Shown: positions 1-6,214 of the stretch, one piece after another
How the letters are laid out: each line of letters begins with the position of its first letter
Position numbering within the stretch: position 1 is the stretch's first letter
Source: a virus
DNA: 41,210 nucleotides
IMG/VR virus record: IMGVR_UViG_3300036760_000083
Location: 1-41,210 of that record
Direction: 5' to 3' (one strand)
The notes under the pieces: model-generated
Databases searched by the model: none
Seen by the model: the letters and a program-made list of their open reading frames with translations, nothing else
Told to the model about the DNA's origin: nothing
Made by a program: the position numbers and the translations under genes

Positions 1-931
1 CAATAAGCGAAGGTTTTGCGAACTTGTCGCTCTTGTTGTGTCTAAACTCACCCCAGTATTCAAGAACTTCTATTTTCCCTTCAAACTTTTTCGATTCTGT
101 CTTATTTTTCTTGTTCCGGCTGGCAGTAGAACTAAAAGAAGAATTTTCATCTTTCTTTTCTTCTTCTTTTTTCTCGTCAAGCAGTTCTTGTATTTTTTTC
201 TTGTTCCGTTCGTAATTGGGATTTTGTGCCAGTTCTTCTAAAGAACGGTAAGTGCGATGGATAACAAACTCCATCTTTTGGATGTCGGTATTCGTGGCCG
301 AACGCGGAATGAAAAAATCGAACAAGGACAGATTATAAAATACAGGACCATCGTGTTTTTTATACTCGTTCGTCTGCGTGATTGTTTCAAATTCTCCAGT
401 ATCTATCGCTTGTCCAGTAAGAGGATCAATGCCAATAATAGGTTGGTCAACTTCTTCATCAACGTCTAAAATATCTGTTTCCCATGCAACCTTCATTACG
501 GCAGTTCCGTATTTTCCAAGATTTCTATAGTATTGAATTTTAGCCGGAAGGAACCCCCCACAATCAAGCTGATACTGCGCGTAATTCGTTATTTCTTCCG
601 CAGCGGGCTCGTCGTCTAAATTACGACCTTCATAAGCAATATACGGAGCTTCTCCAAGCATCGTCTCCGTCATAGTATCTACAAAAGGCTCGACTTGCTG
701 AAAACCGAGAGGAAGTTCTAAATTAGCTCGTCCATAAGGAACATTGGATTTGGCTGCACCTTTGGTGTAAAGGCGGTCAAAATAAGTAAATTGTTTAAAT
801 TTTTCACAATAAAAAGTTTCTGAGTCTTTCTTTGCCCCACAAACCAAATCAATAGCACGTTGCTCTACATCAGAAACATCTTCTGTTTCTTCCTTCGGGA
901 TTTCGTTGTCGGTTTTCTTTTTTCGCGCCAT
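1..931 (-). CDS. portal protein, N-terminal part (runs off the window)
   Basis: The portal is the dodecameric ring at the capsid vertex through which DNA is packaged and ejected. Reading leftward from ATG at 931 the frame is open for 310 codons to the window edge. The product starts MARKKKTDNE and contains a segment with PYGRANLELPLGFQQVEPFV, a polar insert rich in K and E (about residues 255-285), and then VLEYWGEF, typical of large portals of short-tailed phages. The C-terminal part is at 40272-41210, so the window was opened inside this gene. A direct join of the two ends puts the halves out of frame, and the usual stretch between the YWG motif and an NPF..PF motif is missing, so some tens of residues lie outside the window. 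It starts one nucleotide past the end of the terminase nuclease frame. Portal identity is by pattern recognition and gene order. Confidence 0.85.
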   Translation of the reverse strand, partial: MARKKKTDNEIPKEETEDVSDVEQRAIDLVCGAKKDSETFYCEKFKQFTYFDRLYTKGAAKSNVPYGRANLELPLGFQQVEPFVDTMTETMLGEAPYIAYEGRNLDDEPAAEEITNYAQYQLDCGGFLPAKIQYYRNLGKYGTAVMKVAWETDILDVDEEVDQPIIGIDPLTGQAIDTGEFETITQTNEYKKHDGPVFYNLSLFDFFIPRSATNTDIQKMEFVIHRTYRSLEELAQNPNYERNKKKIQELLDEKKEEEKKDENSSFSSTASRNKKNKTESKKFEGKIEVLEYWGEFRHNKSDKFAKPSLI

Positions 932-932
932 A

Positions 933-1673
933 TTAGAAAGGGTATTCGTCCTCTACGAAATTTTCTCCACCAAAAGAACCATCAGATATAGGAAATCCTG
1001 TAGATGTGTCATATTTAATATTAGAAACATGAGAATTTTTAGTAGCAACAGAACCTTCGATTATAAGTCGGGCTTGTTCCCAAGCTAGGGCTAGAGCCAT
1101 GACTCGATCATCGTGGGCATTTCCTTTGGCTCCAAGCTTTCCCGTTTTTTGATCTTTACAAAAACTCCCTAATTCTTGAATCGTATATCTGTCGTATGTC
1201 GTAACTTCTCCAGCCTTCATTGCCGCTTTGAAATTTCCGATTAATCTAGGTTTGCTGTTTGGTCCTGTTTTAAAACCAATAATCTTTGTGCGCTTCGCTG
1301 TGAATTCATTATATTCAATTCGACGATACAGATTGGAATAAGCAAGTGACCCTGCGGAACCACCCAGGATTGCGATAACGCCATTGCCATGATTATTGGC
1401 TTCGACATTGATAAATGCTTTGTTGTACCAGATTCCTAATTTGTACAATTCTGCCGCGTAAGTATCAATGTCAGAAGAATTGGACCAATAAGAAGCAACA
1501 TGAACCCCGTTGCTGCAATCTAATACAGCGGCGCAAGAAGCGTCGCCTCCGATTCCTTCGGCTACGTCCGCGCCTATCGCGTAAACGCCCGTAGGTTTCG
1601 GTTTGACCCAAATTCTAAATCCCGCGTAGTCTCTTAGATTTTTGGCGTCGCGGTGTTGTAAAGATATTTTCAC
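933..1673 (-). CDS. terL: terminase large subunit, nuclease half
   Basis: This is the RNase H-like nuclease domain that cuts concatemeric DNA during packaging. Reading from GTG at 1673 it gives 246 residues. Near the N-terminus is GFRIWVKPKPTGVYAIGADVAEG with the first acidic residue at D36, and D44 lies in GIGGD. EANNHGNG follows in the middle, and HDDRVMALALA near the end holds the last metal-binding acidic residues. It lacks an ATPase domain, which is in the separate frame at 1794-2819. Both frames are in the same register (start difference 1146 nt, a multiple of 3). No Shine-Dalgarno sequence precedes GTG 1673, which argues against independent translation and for a joined product of about 589 residues. 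The coordinates given are the open nuclease segment. Splicing or bypass would place the true junction at the AAT codon at 1680-1682. Confidence 0.85.
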   Translation of the reverse strand: MKISLQHRDAKNLRDYAGFRIWVKPKPTGVYAIGADVAEGIGGDASCAAVLDCSNGVHVASYWSNSSDIDTYAAELYKLGIWYNKAFINVEANNHGNGVIAILGGSAGSLAYSNLYRRIEYNEFTAKRTKIIGFKTGPNSKPRLIGNFKAAMKAGEVTTYDRYTIQELGSFCKDQKTGKLGAKGNAHDDRVMALALAWEQARLIIEGSVATKNSHVSNIKYDTSTGFPISDGSFGGENFVEDEYPF

Positions 1674-1679
1674 AAAATA

Positions 1680-1799
1680 ATTTCATATAACGGGATCGAA
1701 TTACTTCGTCTTTAGGCGGGAGCGTCCTCCCTAGCAATAATCCTTATCCTCTGAGTATTAGTTTATTGGGACTAAGCAGAGGCCCGTTGTAGACTAATT
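1680..1799 (-). other. structured intervening sequence splitting terL (bypass element or mini-intron candidate)
   Basis: Read on the minus strand, the ATPase frame ends with AAT (1799-1797) followed at once by TAG. After 114 nt with in-frame stops TAG, TAA, TAG, TAA and TGA, an identical in-frame AAT (1682-1680) opens the nuclease frame. AAATTA is shared at both borders. Complementary arms fold the interval: a closing stem of CCCGTT 1783-1788 with AACGGG 1689-1694; hairpin A of CAGAGG 1777-1782 with CCTCTG 1748-1753, continued by ACTAA 1771-1775 with TTAGT 1758-1762; stem B of 1736-1743 with 1698-1705 (8 pairs, 2 G-U); and, inside stem B, hairpin C of 1727-1731 with 1718-1722 around a GACG loop in the RNA. 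Hairpin A adjoins the closing stem. A translational bypass like that of T4 gene 60 (matched codons, UAG after take-off) or a very small intron would both restore the protein. I could not find a convincing group I core. Confidence 0.6.
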
Positions 1800-2819
1800 T
1801 AAAACTAAATCACCTATAAAACTAGGAGCTTTCTCATTCTTCCACAAAGCACCTAAAACATCGGGAGGAAATTCAGAACTAGAACCGGACAAGAAACAAG
1901 TTAAGGGGTCTTCGGGATATTTCCGTAAAAACTCCCCCTCATCGCCTCCGGATTCAGAAATTTTTAATCGTCTCCAAAGAATGTGCTCGTTTTGTAAGTC
2001 GTATTGTTTTGTTAATCCGTGTTCTTTATCTGTAACTTTAAATTCTTTGGTGGGTTTCAACATTCCCAAATCTTCTTCTTCTGGGTATTGTGTCCACCAG
2101 GGAAAGAAGTGTCCTTTGTACATTGACACGTCGCCCTTGTGATATAAGTCCCAAAGATCATAAAACATTCCCGCCGCCGTATCGGGCGTAGTTTCCATGA
2201 TAACCCAACAGGATAAGGGAACGGATTCAACAGATTCCGAGATTCGAGAATCTTCTACGAAGGCAGCTTCCGAAATATGCAAGAAGTCTAAAGTCAAGCC
2301 TTTCGATTCGGTGCAAACGATCAGTTCCGATCCGGTTTCTTTTATGTGCAACTCAGATACGTTATCAACCGTGTTCGTAACCGGATAAAACTGACCCCAG
2401 TCTTTTTGAAAAGCGCGAAAAGCTGTTTTAGTAATACGAAAAAATTTCTTAACATTGTCTTTAACATGGGCCATTACCGCAGAATGCGTTCCTGGTTCCC
2501 ATAAAGCTTTATCCAGACCGATAAGGCAAGAAAGAGTCGTAACGCCTCCCTGCCGCATCTTGACTATTAAATCCCGGTTAGTGCGATCTTTCCAGAACAA
2601 GTTTTGAAGTTTGTTCATTTTAAAAAACTGTAATCGGGAAGGAACGCCTGGGATAGGACGTTTGGGACGGATGCGATAAAGATTATTTAATCTTTCCCAT
2701 TGTCCCAAAGACAAACAAGCCTCTCGGAAATATGTTTGGATCTCTTCGTCGCTTGCTTTTGAATCTATAAGCGATTTGATGCGATCCGCAACTTTCTGAA
2801 AGGCTGGTGTGTAAGACAT
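1794..2819 (-). CDS. terL: terminase large subunit, ATPase half
   Basis: This is the ATP-driven motor domain of DNA packaging, acting at the portal. It has 341 residues from ATG 2819. A variant Walker A, RQGGVTT (residues 89-95), follows the conserved FFKMNKLQNLF segment, and Walker B with the catalytic glutamate is LDFLHISE (about 177-184). CWVIMETTPDTAAGMFYDLW matches the coupling motif region, and FLRKYPEDPLTCFLSG is the usual end of the ATPase domain. The frame stops at TAG just where the nuclease domain should follow, and that domain continues in the same frame after about 117 nt. No good ribosome site precedes ATG 2819. Its leader holds a long hairpin at 2847-2895 and a promoter at 2918-2946. 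Confidence 0.9.
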   Translation of the reverse strand: MSYTPAFQKVADRIKSLIDSKASDEEIQTYFREACLSLGQWERLNNLYRIRPKRPIPGVPSRLQFFKMNKLQNLFWKDRTNRDLIVKMRQGGVTTLSCLIGLDKALWEPGTHSAVMAHVKDNVKKFFRITKTAFRAFQKDWGQFYPVTNTVDNVSELHIKETGSELIVCTESKGLTLDFLHISEAAFVEDSRISESVESVPLSCWVIMETTPDTAAGMFYDLWDLYHKGDVSMYKGHFFPWWTQYPEEEDLGMLKPTKEFKVTDKEHGLTKQYDLQNEHILWRRLKISESGGDEGEFLRKYPEDPLTCFLSGSSSEFPPDVLGALWKNEKAPSFIGDLVLN

Positions 2820-2846
2820 TCTTACTTATTTGTGGGGTGGGGTGAT

Positions 2847-2895
2847 GCTCCCGGTCGCGCAAAGTCGGTCTGACTGTGCATTTATGACCGGGAGC
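2847..2895 (-). promoter_or_regulatory. 10-bp-arm hairpin in the terL leader
   Basis: GCTCCCGGTC at 2847-2856 is perfectly complementary to GACCGGGAGC at 2886-2895, with a 29-nt loop. It lies between the predicted terL promoter and the terL start codon, so it would form in the mRNA leader. The run between the hairpin and ATG on the minus strand is C-rich (CACCCCACCCC) and has no Shine-Dalgarno sequence. It could be a leader control structure, a processing site, or part of a packaging recognition site beside the terminase genes. The function is not known from sequence. Confidence 0.5.
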
Positions 2896-2917
2896 TTGGT
2901 GGGTTCACCTAATAACC

Positions 2918-2946
2918 AACATAACATAAAAAAACAGACATGTCAA
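2918..2946 (-). promoter_or_regulatory. sigma70-type promoter for terL
   Basis: On the minus strand TTGACA lies at 2946-2941, then a 17-nt spacer, then TATGTT at 2923-2918 preceded by a TG extended -10. Transcription would start near 2911 and run through the hairpin leader into terL. Confidence 0.55.
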
Positions 2947-2974
2947 GCGAAATCGTACAAGGACTAAAAATAAT

Positions 2975-3130
2975 TTAAACAGCGATAATCTGGTAGCCGT
3001 GGCAGTCTTCTAAAGAAGCAATGTAACTATCTGAATAGATTGACATATAACGCATACGTTCGTAAGCCCACAGATATTTTCCGTAGTGCTTTCTCTCTAA
3101 AAAGTCAATAATTCTAATTAGTTCGCCCAC
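2975..3130 (-). CDS. small hypothetical protein (51 aa)
   Basis: The minus-strand frame from GTG 3130 to TAA 2977-2975 encodes MGELIRIIDFLERKHYGKYL and continues with a tyrosine-rich middle (YERMRYMSIYSDSY) to IIAV. It begins 6 nt after the stop of the upstream 61-residue gene and in the same frame, and AAGGGAGA at the end of that gene could serve as ribosome site at a long spacing. ATT one codon upstream is a less likely start. The composition looks like coding sequence, but no family is recognised. It lies between the small and large terminase genes, where small late genes often occur. Confidence 0.45.
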   Translation of the reverse strand: MGELIRIIDFLERKHYGKYLWAYERMRYMSIYSDSYIASLEDCHGYQIIAV

Positions 3131-3136
3131 AATACA

Positions 3137-3322
3137 TTAACAGTAATCTCCCTTACGGTCATAATTTGCCATAGGGGCCTTCTTGCTGTTATTCTTTGAT
3201 TCTTTGTTCGGCTTCCAGCCGGTATTACGTAAAGTGCCATACACATACGCCCCGGTTCGCTCTTTTCCGAATCCACGAGCACGGGCTTGTTTCTTTAATT
3301 TCTGTTCAAGTTCTTTGGGCAT
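3137..3322 (-). CDS. small conserved phage protein (61 aa), basic
   Basis: The 61-residue product starts MPKELEQKLKKQARARGFGK and has a central AYVYGTLRNTGWKP segment, followed by a K/N-rich tail ending KGDYC. Proteins of the form PKELE.KL....AY.YGT.R.TGW are common small phage proteins of unknown function. ATG 3322 is preceded by AAGAGGAA at good spacing. It is the first gene after the minus-strand promoter at 3585-3613. The basic charge suggests nucleic acid contact, which is inference only. Confidence 0.7.
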   Translation of the reverse strand: MPKELEQKLKKQARARGFGKERTGAYVYGTLRNTGWKPNKESKNNSKKAPMANYDRKGDYC

Positions 3323-3507
3323 TGGATATTCCTCTTGTCACAATTCAAACGCTTTGGGGGAAAGGTTAAGACTTACGGACTGGGTCTGGGGCTAGATGCT
3401 TGTTGTTGCAAATAACGGCCCATATTCAATTCTGGTAATTGTGGATAGATTTATCCTGTCGATCAATTGCTTCGCTGTGCGGGCTATCGCACATGCTCGT
3501 GATTGCC

Positions 3508-3525
3508 TGTGTACGACTGTACACA
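3508..3525. promoter_or_regulatory. palindrome, operator-like
   Basis: TGTGTAC (3508-3514) and GTACACA (3519-3525) are perfect inverted arms around GACT. The site lies about 60 bp downstream of the -10 box of the leftward promoter at 3585-3613. Its form is that of a dimeric repressor or activator site, but no candidate regulator is encoded nearby. Confidence 0.4.
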
Positions 3526-3544
3526 CTCAATCACTTCCTATCGC

Positions 3545-3560
3545 GTATTTCACCCCACAA
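3545..3560. repeat. 16-bp inverted repeat, left copy
   Basis: GTATTTCACCCCACAA is the exact reverse complement of 4571-4586, about 1 kb away on the other side of the small terminase gene. Its TTGTGGGGTG core occurs a third time at 2830-2839 beside the terL start. Confidence 0.7.
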
Positions 3561-3584
3561 CAACACTTGTTTTGCTTGGTTTCT

Positions 3585-3613
3585 AGTTTATCATATTTTG
3601 AGAGAAAAGTCAA
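3585..3613 (-). promoter_or_regulatory. sigma70-type promoter, leftward
   Basis: On the minus strand TTGACT at 3613-3608, a 17-nt spacer, and TAAACT at 3590-3585. It would drive the 61-residue gene at 3137-3322 and read on into the terminase genes. The transcript start would fall near 3578, just before the 16-bp repeat copy. Confidence 0.5.
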
Positions 3614-4032
3614 GTAAAAAATGAAAGTGCCAGATATTTCTGTATGTTTTTAGGTATCCCGGAGGCCCGAATTTCCTTAATTAAATCAGTAGAATAGAAC
3701 ACACGGAGGGGTGGGGGTATGGGTCGGTATTCTAAAAAATTATTATTTTCCTCTAAATCATGCAAAACTGAAATGTTCCTGGAAACTATAATAATTCCAG
3801 TACTATATGCGAAAGTGCGGGTATCGTCCCTCATATCCTCTGTATCCATCTACTTGTATCTCTTAAGGAATCCCTTATTTTCATTCGCACCCACTCGCAC
3901 TCGCACGTATTTTCGAGCCGGGGGTAGGGGGGGGTACCCTTGACATTACACTTGCAATTGCAATCACTGTGTACAGCTAACGATTGCACCCACCTACTGC
4001 AATCGAGTGCAACTACTATACCAGTGCAATTG

Positions 4033-4419
4033 TTAGGCTTTCGGAAGGGTGTACTTATTATGCTGGATAGCAGTCTTGGGTCCGCTAGTTGCACTTGCAA
4101 TAACCTTGCCTATCTCTCCGAGAAACTTCAGTGCTTGCAATTGCAATTTCTCGTCATTGGAGTCTAGCCACTTGCGAGATAGTGCGAGTGCAATGTCTGT
4201 TACTTCTTGCCAATGCGTCTTTACCCCACCCAGTATACTGTCAATCGCGCCAGATGCGTTAGCCCGGGTGAGTAATTCTGAACCCGCTACCTTTGCACTC
4301 TCGTGGGTTAAATGTGGCTTAAGCGATTGAATTGCTTGCGTTGCGTTCATGCCATTATCGAGATAAGCAGTCGCAAAGAGTCTTTCTTCAAGTGCTTTTG
4401 TCTCGGGTTTCTTGGCCAT
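4033..4419 (-). CDS. terS: terminase small subunit candidate
   Basis: The 128-residue product has the N-terminal helix-turn-helix pattern of terminase small subunits: MNATQAIQSLKPHLTHESAK followed by VAGSELLTRA (about residues 23-52), then a helical oligomerisation region (about 70-105). Such proteins recognise the packaging site and hand DNA to the large subunit. Gene order (leftward, before the large terminase and portal) supports this. The start ATG 4419 has no clear Shine-Dalgarno sequence. The leader from the predicted promoter at 4733-4762 is about 300 nt long and full of TTGCAA sites. The short C-terminal tail (KYTLPKA) is unremarkable. Assignment rests on the helix-turn-helix pattern and position. 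Confidence 0.7.
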   Translation of the reverse strand: MAKKPETKALEERLFATAYLDNGMNATQAIQSLKPHLTHESAKVAGSELLTRANASGAIDSILGGVKTHWQEVTDIALALSRKWLDSNDEKLQLQALKFLGEIGKVIASATSGPKTAIQHNKYTLPKA

Positions 4420-4570
4420 TGTTTATAGTTGACGGTTTAGAGTAAACACTTAAATGAAATAAGCTAGCAATTGCAATAACTTAACTGTTGCAATCGCTTG
4501 TGTTAAGCTTTGTGTTTAGAGGAAGAGATTGAAACATTACAGATGCAAGAAGTTGCAAGTAGTGATTTTA

Positions 4571-4586
4571 TTGTGGGGTGAAATAC
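4571..4586. repeat. 16-bp inverted repeat, right copy
   Basis: TTGTGGGGTGAAATAC is the exact reverse complement of 3545-3560. Together the two copies bracket the small terminase gene and the TTGCAA cluster. Confidence 0.7.
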
Positions 4587-4604
4587 TCAATTGCTTGCAA
4601 GCTA

Positions 4605-4621
4605 CTGTCAATTAGTGACAG
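4605..4621. promoter_or_regulatory. palindrome CTGTCA-N5-TGACAG
   Basis: There are six-base inverted arms around ATTAG in the small terminase leader. It is operator-like in form, and no regulator is identified. Confidence 0.35.
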
Positions 4622-4732
4622 TTATTGACTAAAGATTTCACTCACTCGCTTTTAACTCTTTAATACCTTAGTGCTGGAATATGAAGGCTTAAAGAGTTTA
4701 TCACTCGACTGCCCCCCCGTTAGAACCCCCCC

Positions 4733-4762
4733 ACCATAACATATTTGACATACCTTTGTCAA
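4733..4762 (-). promoter_or_regulatory. leftward promoter for terS and the late unit
   Basis: On the minus strand TTGACA at 4762-4757, an 18-nt spacer, and TATGGT at 4738-4733 with an upstream TG. The same -35 is half of an inverted repeat with TTGACA on the plus strand at 4745-4750, so a regulator could bind here. A run of seven G follows the -10 on this strand. Confidence 0.45.
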
Positions 4763-4836
4763 GCTAAATCTTTTAAAATCTTTTGATGCTTGACTTAACG
4801 CGTTAGTAAATAAAATATTTCGAATGAAAATAATTG

Positions 4837-4865
4837 TTGACGTAGTTGTAAGGTTGTGCGATAGT
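4837..4865 (+). promoter_or_regulatory. rightward early promoter
   Basis: TTGACG at 4837-4842, a 17-nt spacer, and GATAGT at 4860-4865. The expected transcript start coincides with ATG 4872. A second possible -35 (TTGACT, 4790-4795) precedes TAAAAT at 4811-4816, but at a short 15-nt spacing. Confidence 0.5.
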
Positions 4866-4871
4866 TGTGGT

Positions 4872-5000
4872 ATGGAAACAATAACCCTTAAAAACTGGAA
4901 AGAGATAATTAGAGAGTTTGGGATGAAATGTTTCTTAACTTTCTTCTGGCACCGAATTATTAAACGTGAGACATTCATTACACATATAATGCACAACTAA
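4872..5000 (+). CDS. small early protein candidate (42 aa)
   Basis: ATG 4872 to TAA 4998-5000 encodes METITLKNWKEIIREFGMKC followed by an aromatic basic stretch (FLTFFWHRIIKR). It is the first frame after the rightward promoter and would be leaderless, since the -10 box ends 6 nt before ATG. No Shine-Dalgarno sequence is visible. The next gene starts 14 nt later with its own strong ribosome site. It has no recognised family and could be chance. Confidence 0.4.
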   Translation: METITLKNWKEIIREFGMKCFLTFFWHRIIKRETFITHIMHN

Positions 5001-5016
5001 CAAAGGGGGAATTATG
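4997..5016 (+). repeat. duplicated ribosome-binding segment, copy 1
   Basis: CTAACAAAGGGGGAATTATG is identical at 5513-5532. Each copy ends in the ATG of a gene, with AAAGGGGG as a strong Shine-Dalgarno sequence. This decides the starts of the genes at 5014 and 5530. Confidence 0.8.
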
Positions 5017-5496
5017 ATGCTAAAAAAGTGGACTGATGCTGATCCAGCTACGGGACTTAAAGGAAACTATATAGGACCGGACTATTCCGAATTTCTTATC
5101 TTCTTAGGACGCAATAGAGACTCGTCACACCTAGCTAATTCTAATTTTGAAGTGGGTTTAGATAGACTAGGCGGGGAATCCACTCAAATCCAAGTTATTA
5201 CAACGGGACATTGGGCTTGTGGGTGGGTAGCGCTTATAGGCATTCATAAAGATGCACGAGATAAGATTGAGTTAGCCGAAAAAATGTACGCGGAATTACA
5301 GAAGTATCCAGTTTTAGATGAGGAAGACTTTTCAAAGCGCGAGTGGGAAGCGGCAACTTCTTATTGGGAAGCACTATCGAACGAAGAGCGCAAAGAATTG
5401 GCCGTCCGATACGAATGTACACTTGACCCAAAATACCCTTTGTCTATACCAAGAGATGATGACGGGTCTTTATTTGACATGCTGCGAGGGGACTAA
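5014..5496 (+). CDS. conserved hypothetical early phage protein
   Basis: 160 residues. An N-terminal region holds FLIFLGRNRDSSHLANSNFE and a GHWACGWVALIGI segment, followed by a helical, acidic half with KYPVLDEEDFSKREWEAA. This arrangement, with LGRNRDS, a HW.xGW block and a YPVLDEE block, is familiar from hypothetical proteins of many phages and their hosts, but no function is known to me. The start uses the first of two adjacent ATG codons after AAAGGGGG. It opens the series of small early genes. Confidence 0.75.
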   Translation: MMLKKWTDADPATGLKGNYIGPDYSEFLIFLGRNRDSSHLANSNFEVGLDRLGGESTQIQVITTGHWACGWVALIGIHKDARDKIELAEKMYAELQKYPVLDEEDFSKREWEAATSYWEALSNEERKELAVRYECTLDPKYPLSIPRDDDGSLFDMLRGD

Positions 5497-5512
5497 TTTA
5501 CGGCTCGGTTGG

Positions 5513-5532
5513 CTAACAAAGGGGGAATTATG
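5513..5532 (+). repeat. duplicated ribosome-binding segment, copy 2
   Basis: This is an exact copy of 4997-5016 placed before the next gene, suggesting duplication of the translation start region. Confidence 0.8.
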
Positions 5533-5826
5533 GGACAAACCCACAAGGTGCGCGGAGTAGCAACAAGCATAAGGACGGAAGCCGGAAAGACCAAGGTTCG
5601 GTATCATAATACTGACGTCGTTACGTTCGATGATAAAGAGATTGTGTTAGATACAGGTAATTGGTACACGGTTACAACGAAGGTAAGAATGAACCAAGCG
5701 AGCAATCAATACGGCTTAGGTTATTCAGTCTTTAAGAAAGACGGTTTTTGGCACGTTGTGACACAAAGAGATGGGAAGGTTCATACCTTTGGCGATGACG
5801 ACAAACTTACATTAAAGAGAGGTTAA
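5530..5826 (+). CDS. conserved small phage protein of unknown function
   Basis: 98 residues from ATG 5530, chosen over an in-frame upstream ATG at 5509 because of the AAAGGGGG ribosome site. The core VRYHNTDVVTFDDKEIVLDT followed by GNWYTVTTKVRMNQASNQYG and LGYSVFKKDGFWHV is a pattern I recognise from a small phage protein family with the same order of motifs. It is predicted to be a small beta-rich protein. Its role is unknown. It sits 2 nt before the next gene's ATG, so it is probably cotranslated with it. Confidence 0.75.
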   Translation: MGQTHKVRGVATSIRTEAGKTKVRYHNTDVVTFDDKEIVLDTGNWYTVTTKVRMNQASNQYGLGYSVFKKDGFWHVVTQRDGKVHTFGDDDKLTLKRG

Positions 5827-5827
5827 T

Positions 5828-6214
5828 ATGAGCTACAGAGACACCCAAGAGAAGAAATGGAATAAGGCAATCGCACTAAAATACTTCGATACTCTTCCCG
5901 AAAGGATTAGACGACTAATCAATACAGCTACATTTGATCTTTATTATGGTCCCATAGACGAGAATCCGGACGGCGACGATTTTAGATACCCCGGCTTTTC
6001 ATTAGCAGTAGACGAGATTGTGAAACATCTTGATTTACCCTCTGTATTGTATTGGGAGGGAGACTGTGAGGAATTGTTAGAATCGTGTCCCGAAGGCTAT
6101 ACCGAAGAGGAAACAGGAGAATACGTAGAGCCATATTTAGAGAATACGTTTGAATTAGACGCCAAGACTATTAAACAAGCAGTCTTAGGGAAGGAATTAG
6201 CAAACACAATATGA
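5828..6214 (+). CDS. hypothetical acidic early protein
   Basis: 128 residues, strongly acidic in the second half (YTEEETGEYVEPYLENTFEL). No recognised family. AAAGAGAGGT precedes ATG 5828 as ribosome site, and its TGA overlaps the ATG of the next gene. Confidence 0.75.
   Translation: MSYRDTQEKKWNKAIALKYFDTLPERIRRLINTATFDLYYGPIDENPDGDDFRYPGFSLAVDEIVKHLDLPSVLYWEGDCEELLESCPEGYTEEETGEYVEPYLENTFELDAKTIKQAVLGKELANTI

Larger units (their letters stand above)
3323..4032. other. non-coding control region with repeats and G-runs
   Basis: No gene is convincing in these 710 bases. They hold a leftward promoter (3585-3613), a 7-bp-arm palindrome (3508-3525), one copy of a 16-bp inverted repeat (3545-3560) and the start of the TTGCAA cluster (from 3952). 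They also hold two G-rich runs, around 3707-3726 and 3919-3935, that could form G-quadruplexes. A minus-strand 79-codon frame (3610-3849) overlaps a plus-strand 74-codon frame, and neither has a clear ribosome site. Confidence 0.5.
3952..4600. repeat. cluster of TTGCAA / TTGCAATTGCAA sites
   Basis: Full TTGCAATTGCAA palindromes occur at 3952-3963 and 4135-4146, and a near copy (GCAATTGCAAT) at 4467-4477. Single TTGCAA sites lie at 4095-4100, 4488-4493, 4553-4558 and 4595-4600, and TGCAAT or TTGCA half sites at 3984, 3998, 4008, 4025 and 4089. The cluster spans both sides of the small terminase gene and part of its coding sequence. It could be an iteron-type origin, an operator array, or a packaging recognition site, since terminase small subunits often bind repeats in or near their own gene. 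The density is seen directly; the function is inferred. Confidence 0.6.

Noticed and set aside
1683-1796. Group I intron or tRNA in the terL interval
   Set aside because: I could not find paired P7/P3 core elements at the right spacing, and the length is below known minimal group I introns. The TTCGATCCC T-loop-like stretch is not within a cloverleaf.
3040-3068. Plus-strand TTGACA-N17-TAAGCC
   Set aside because: It lies antisense within a small coding frame with no plus-strand gene downstream, and the -10 is weak.
3610-3849. Minus-strand 79-codon frame and overlapping plus-strand 74-codon frame
   Set aside because: No clear ribosome site, composition dominated by G-runs and repeats, and the stop end overlaps a promoter.
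3831-4100. Minus-strand 89-codon frame across the end of terS
   Set aside because: Shadow overlapping the small terminase gene and the TTGCAA repeats, without a ribosome site.
4745-4775. Rightward promoter from TTGACA at 4745-4750
   Set aside because: No acceptable -10 box at 16-18 nt; the inverted partner on the minus strand is better.
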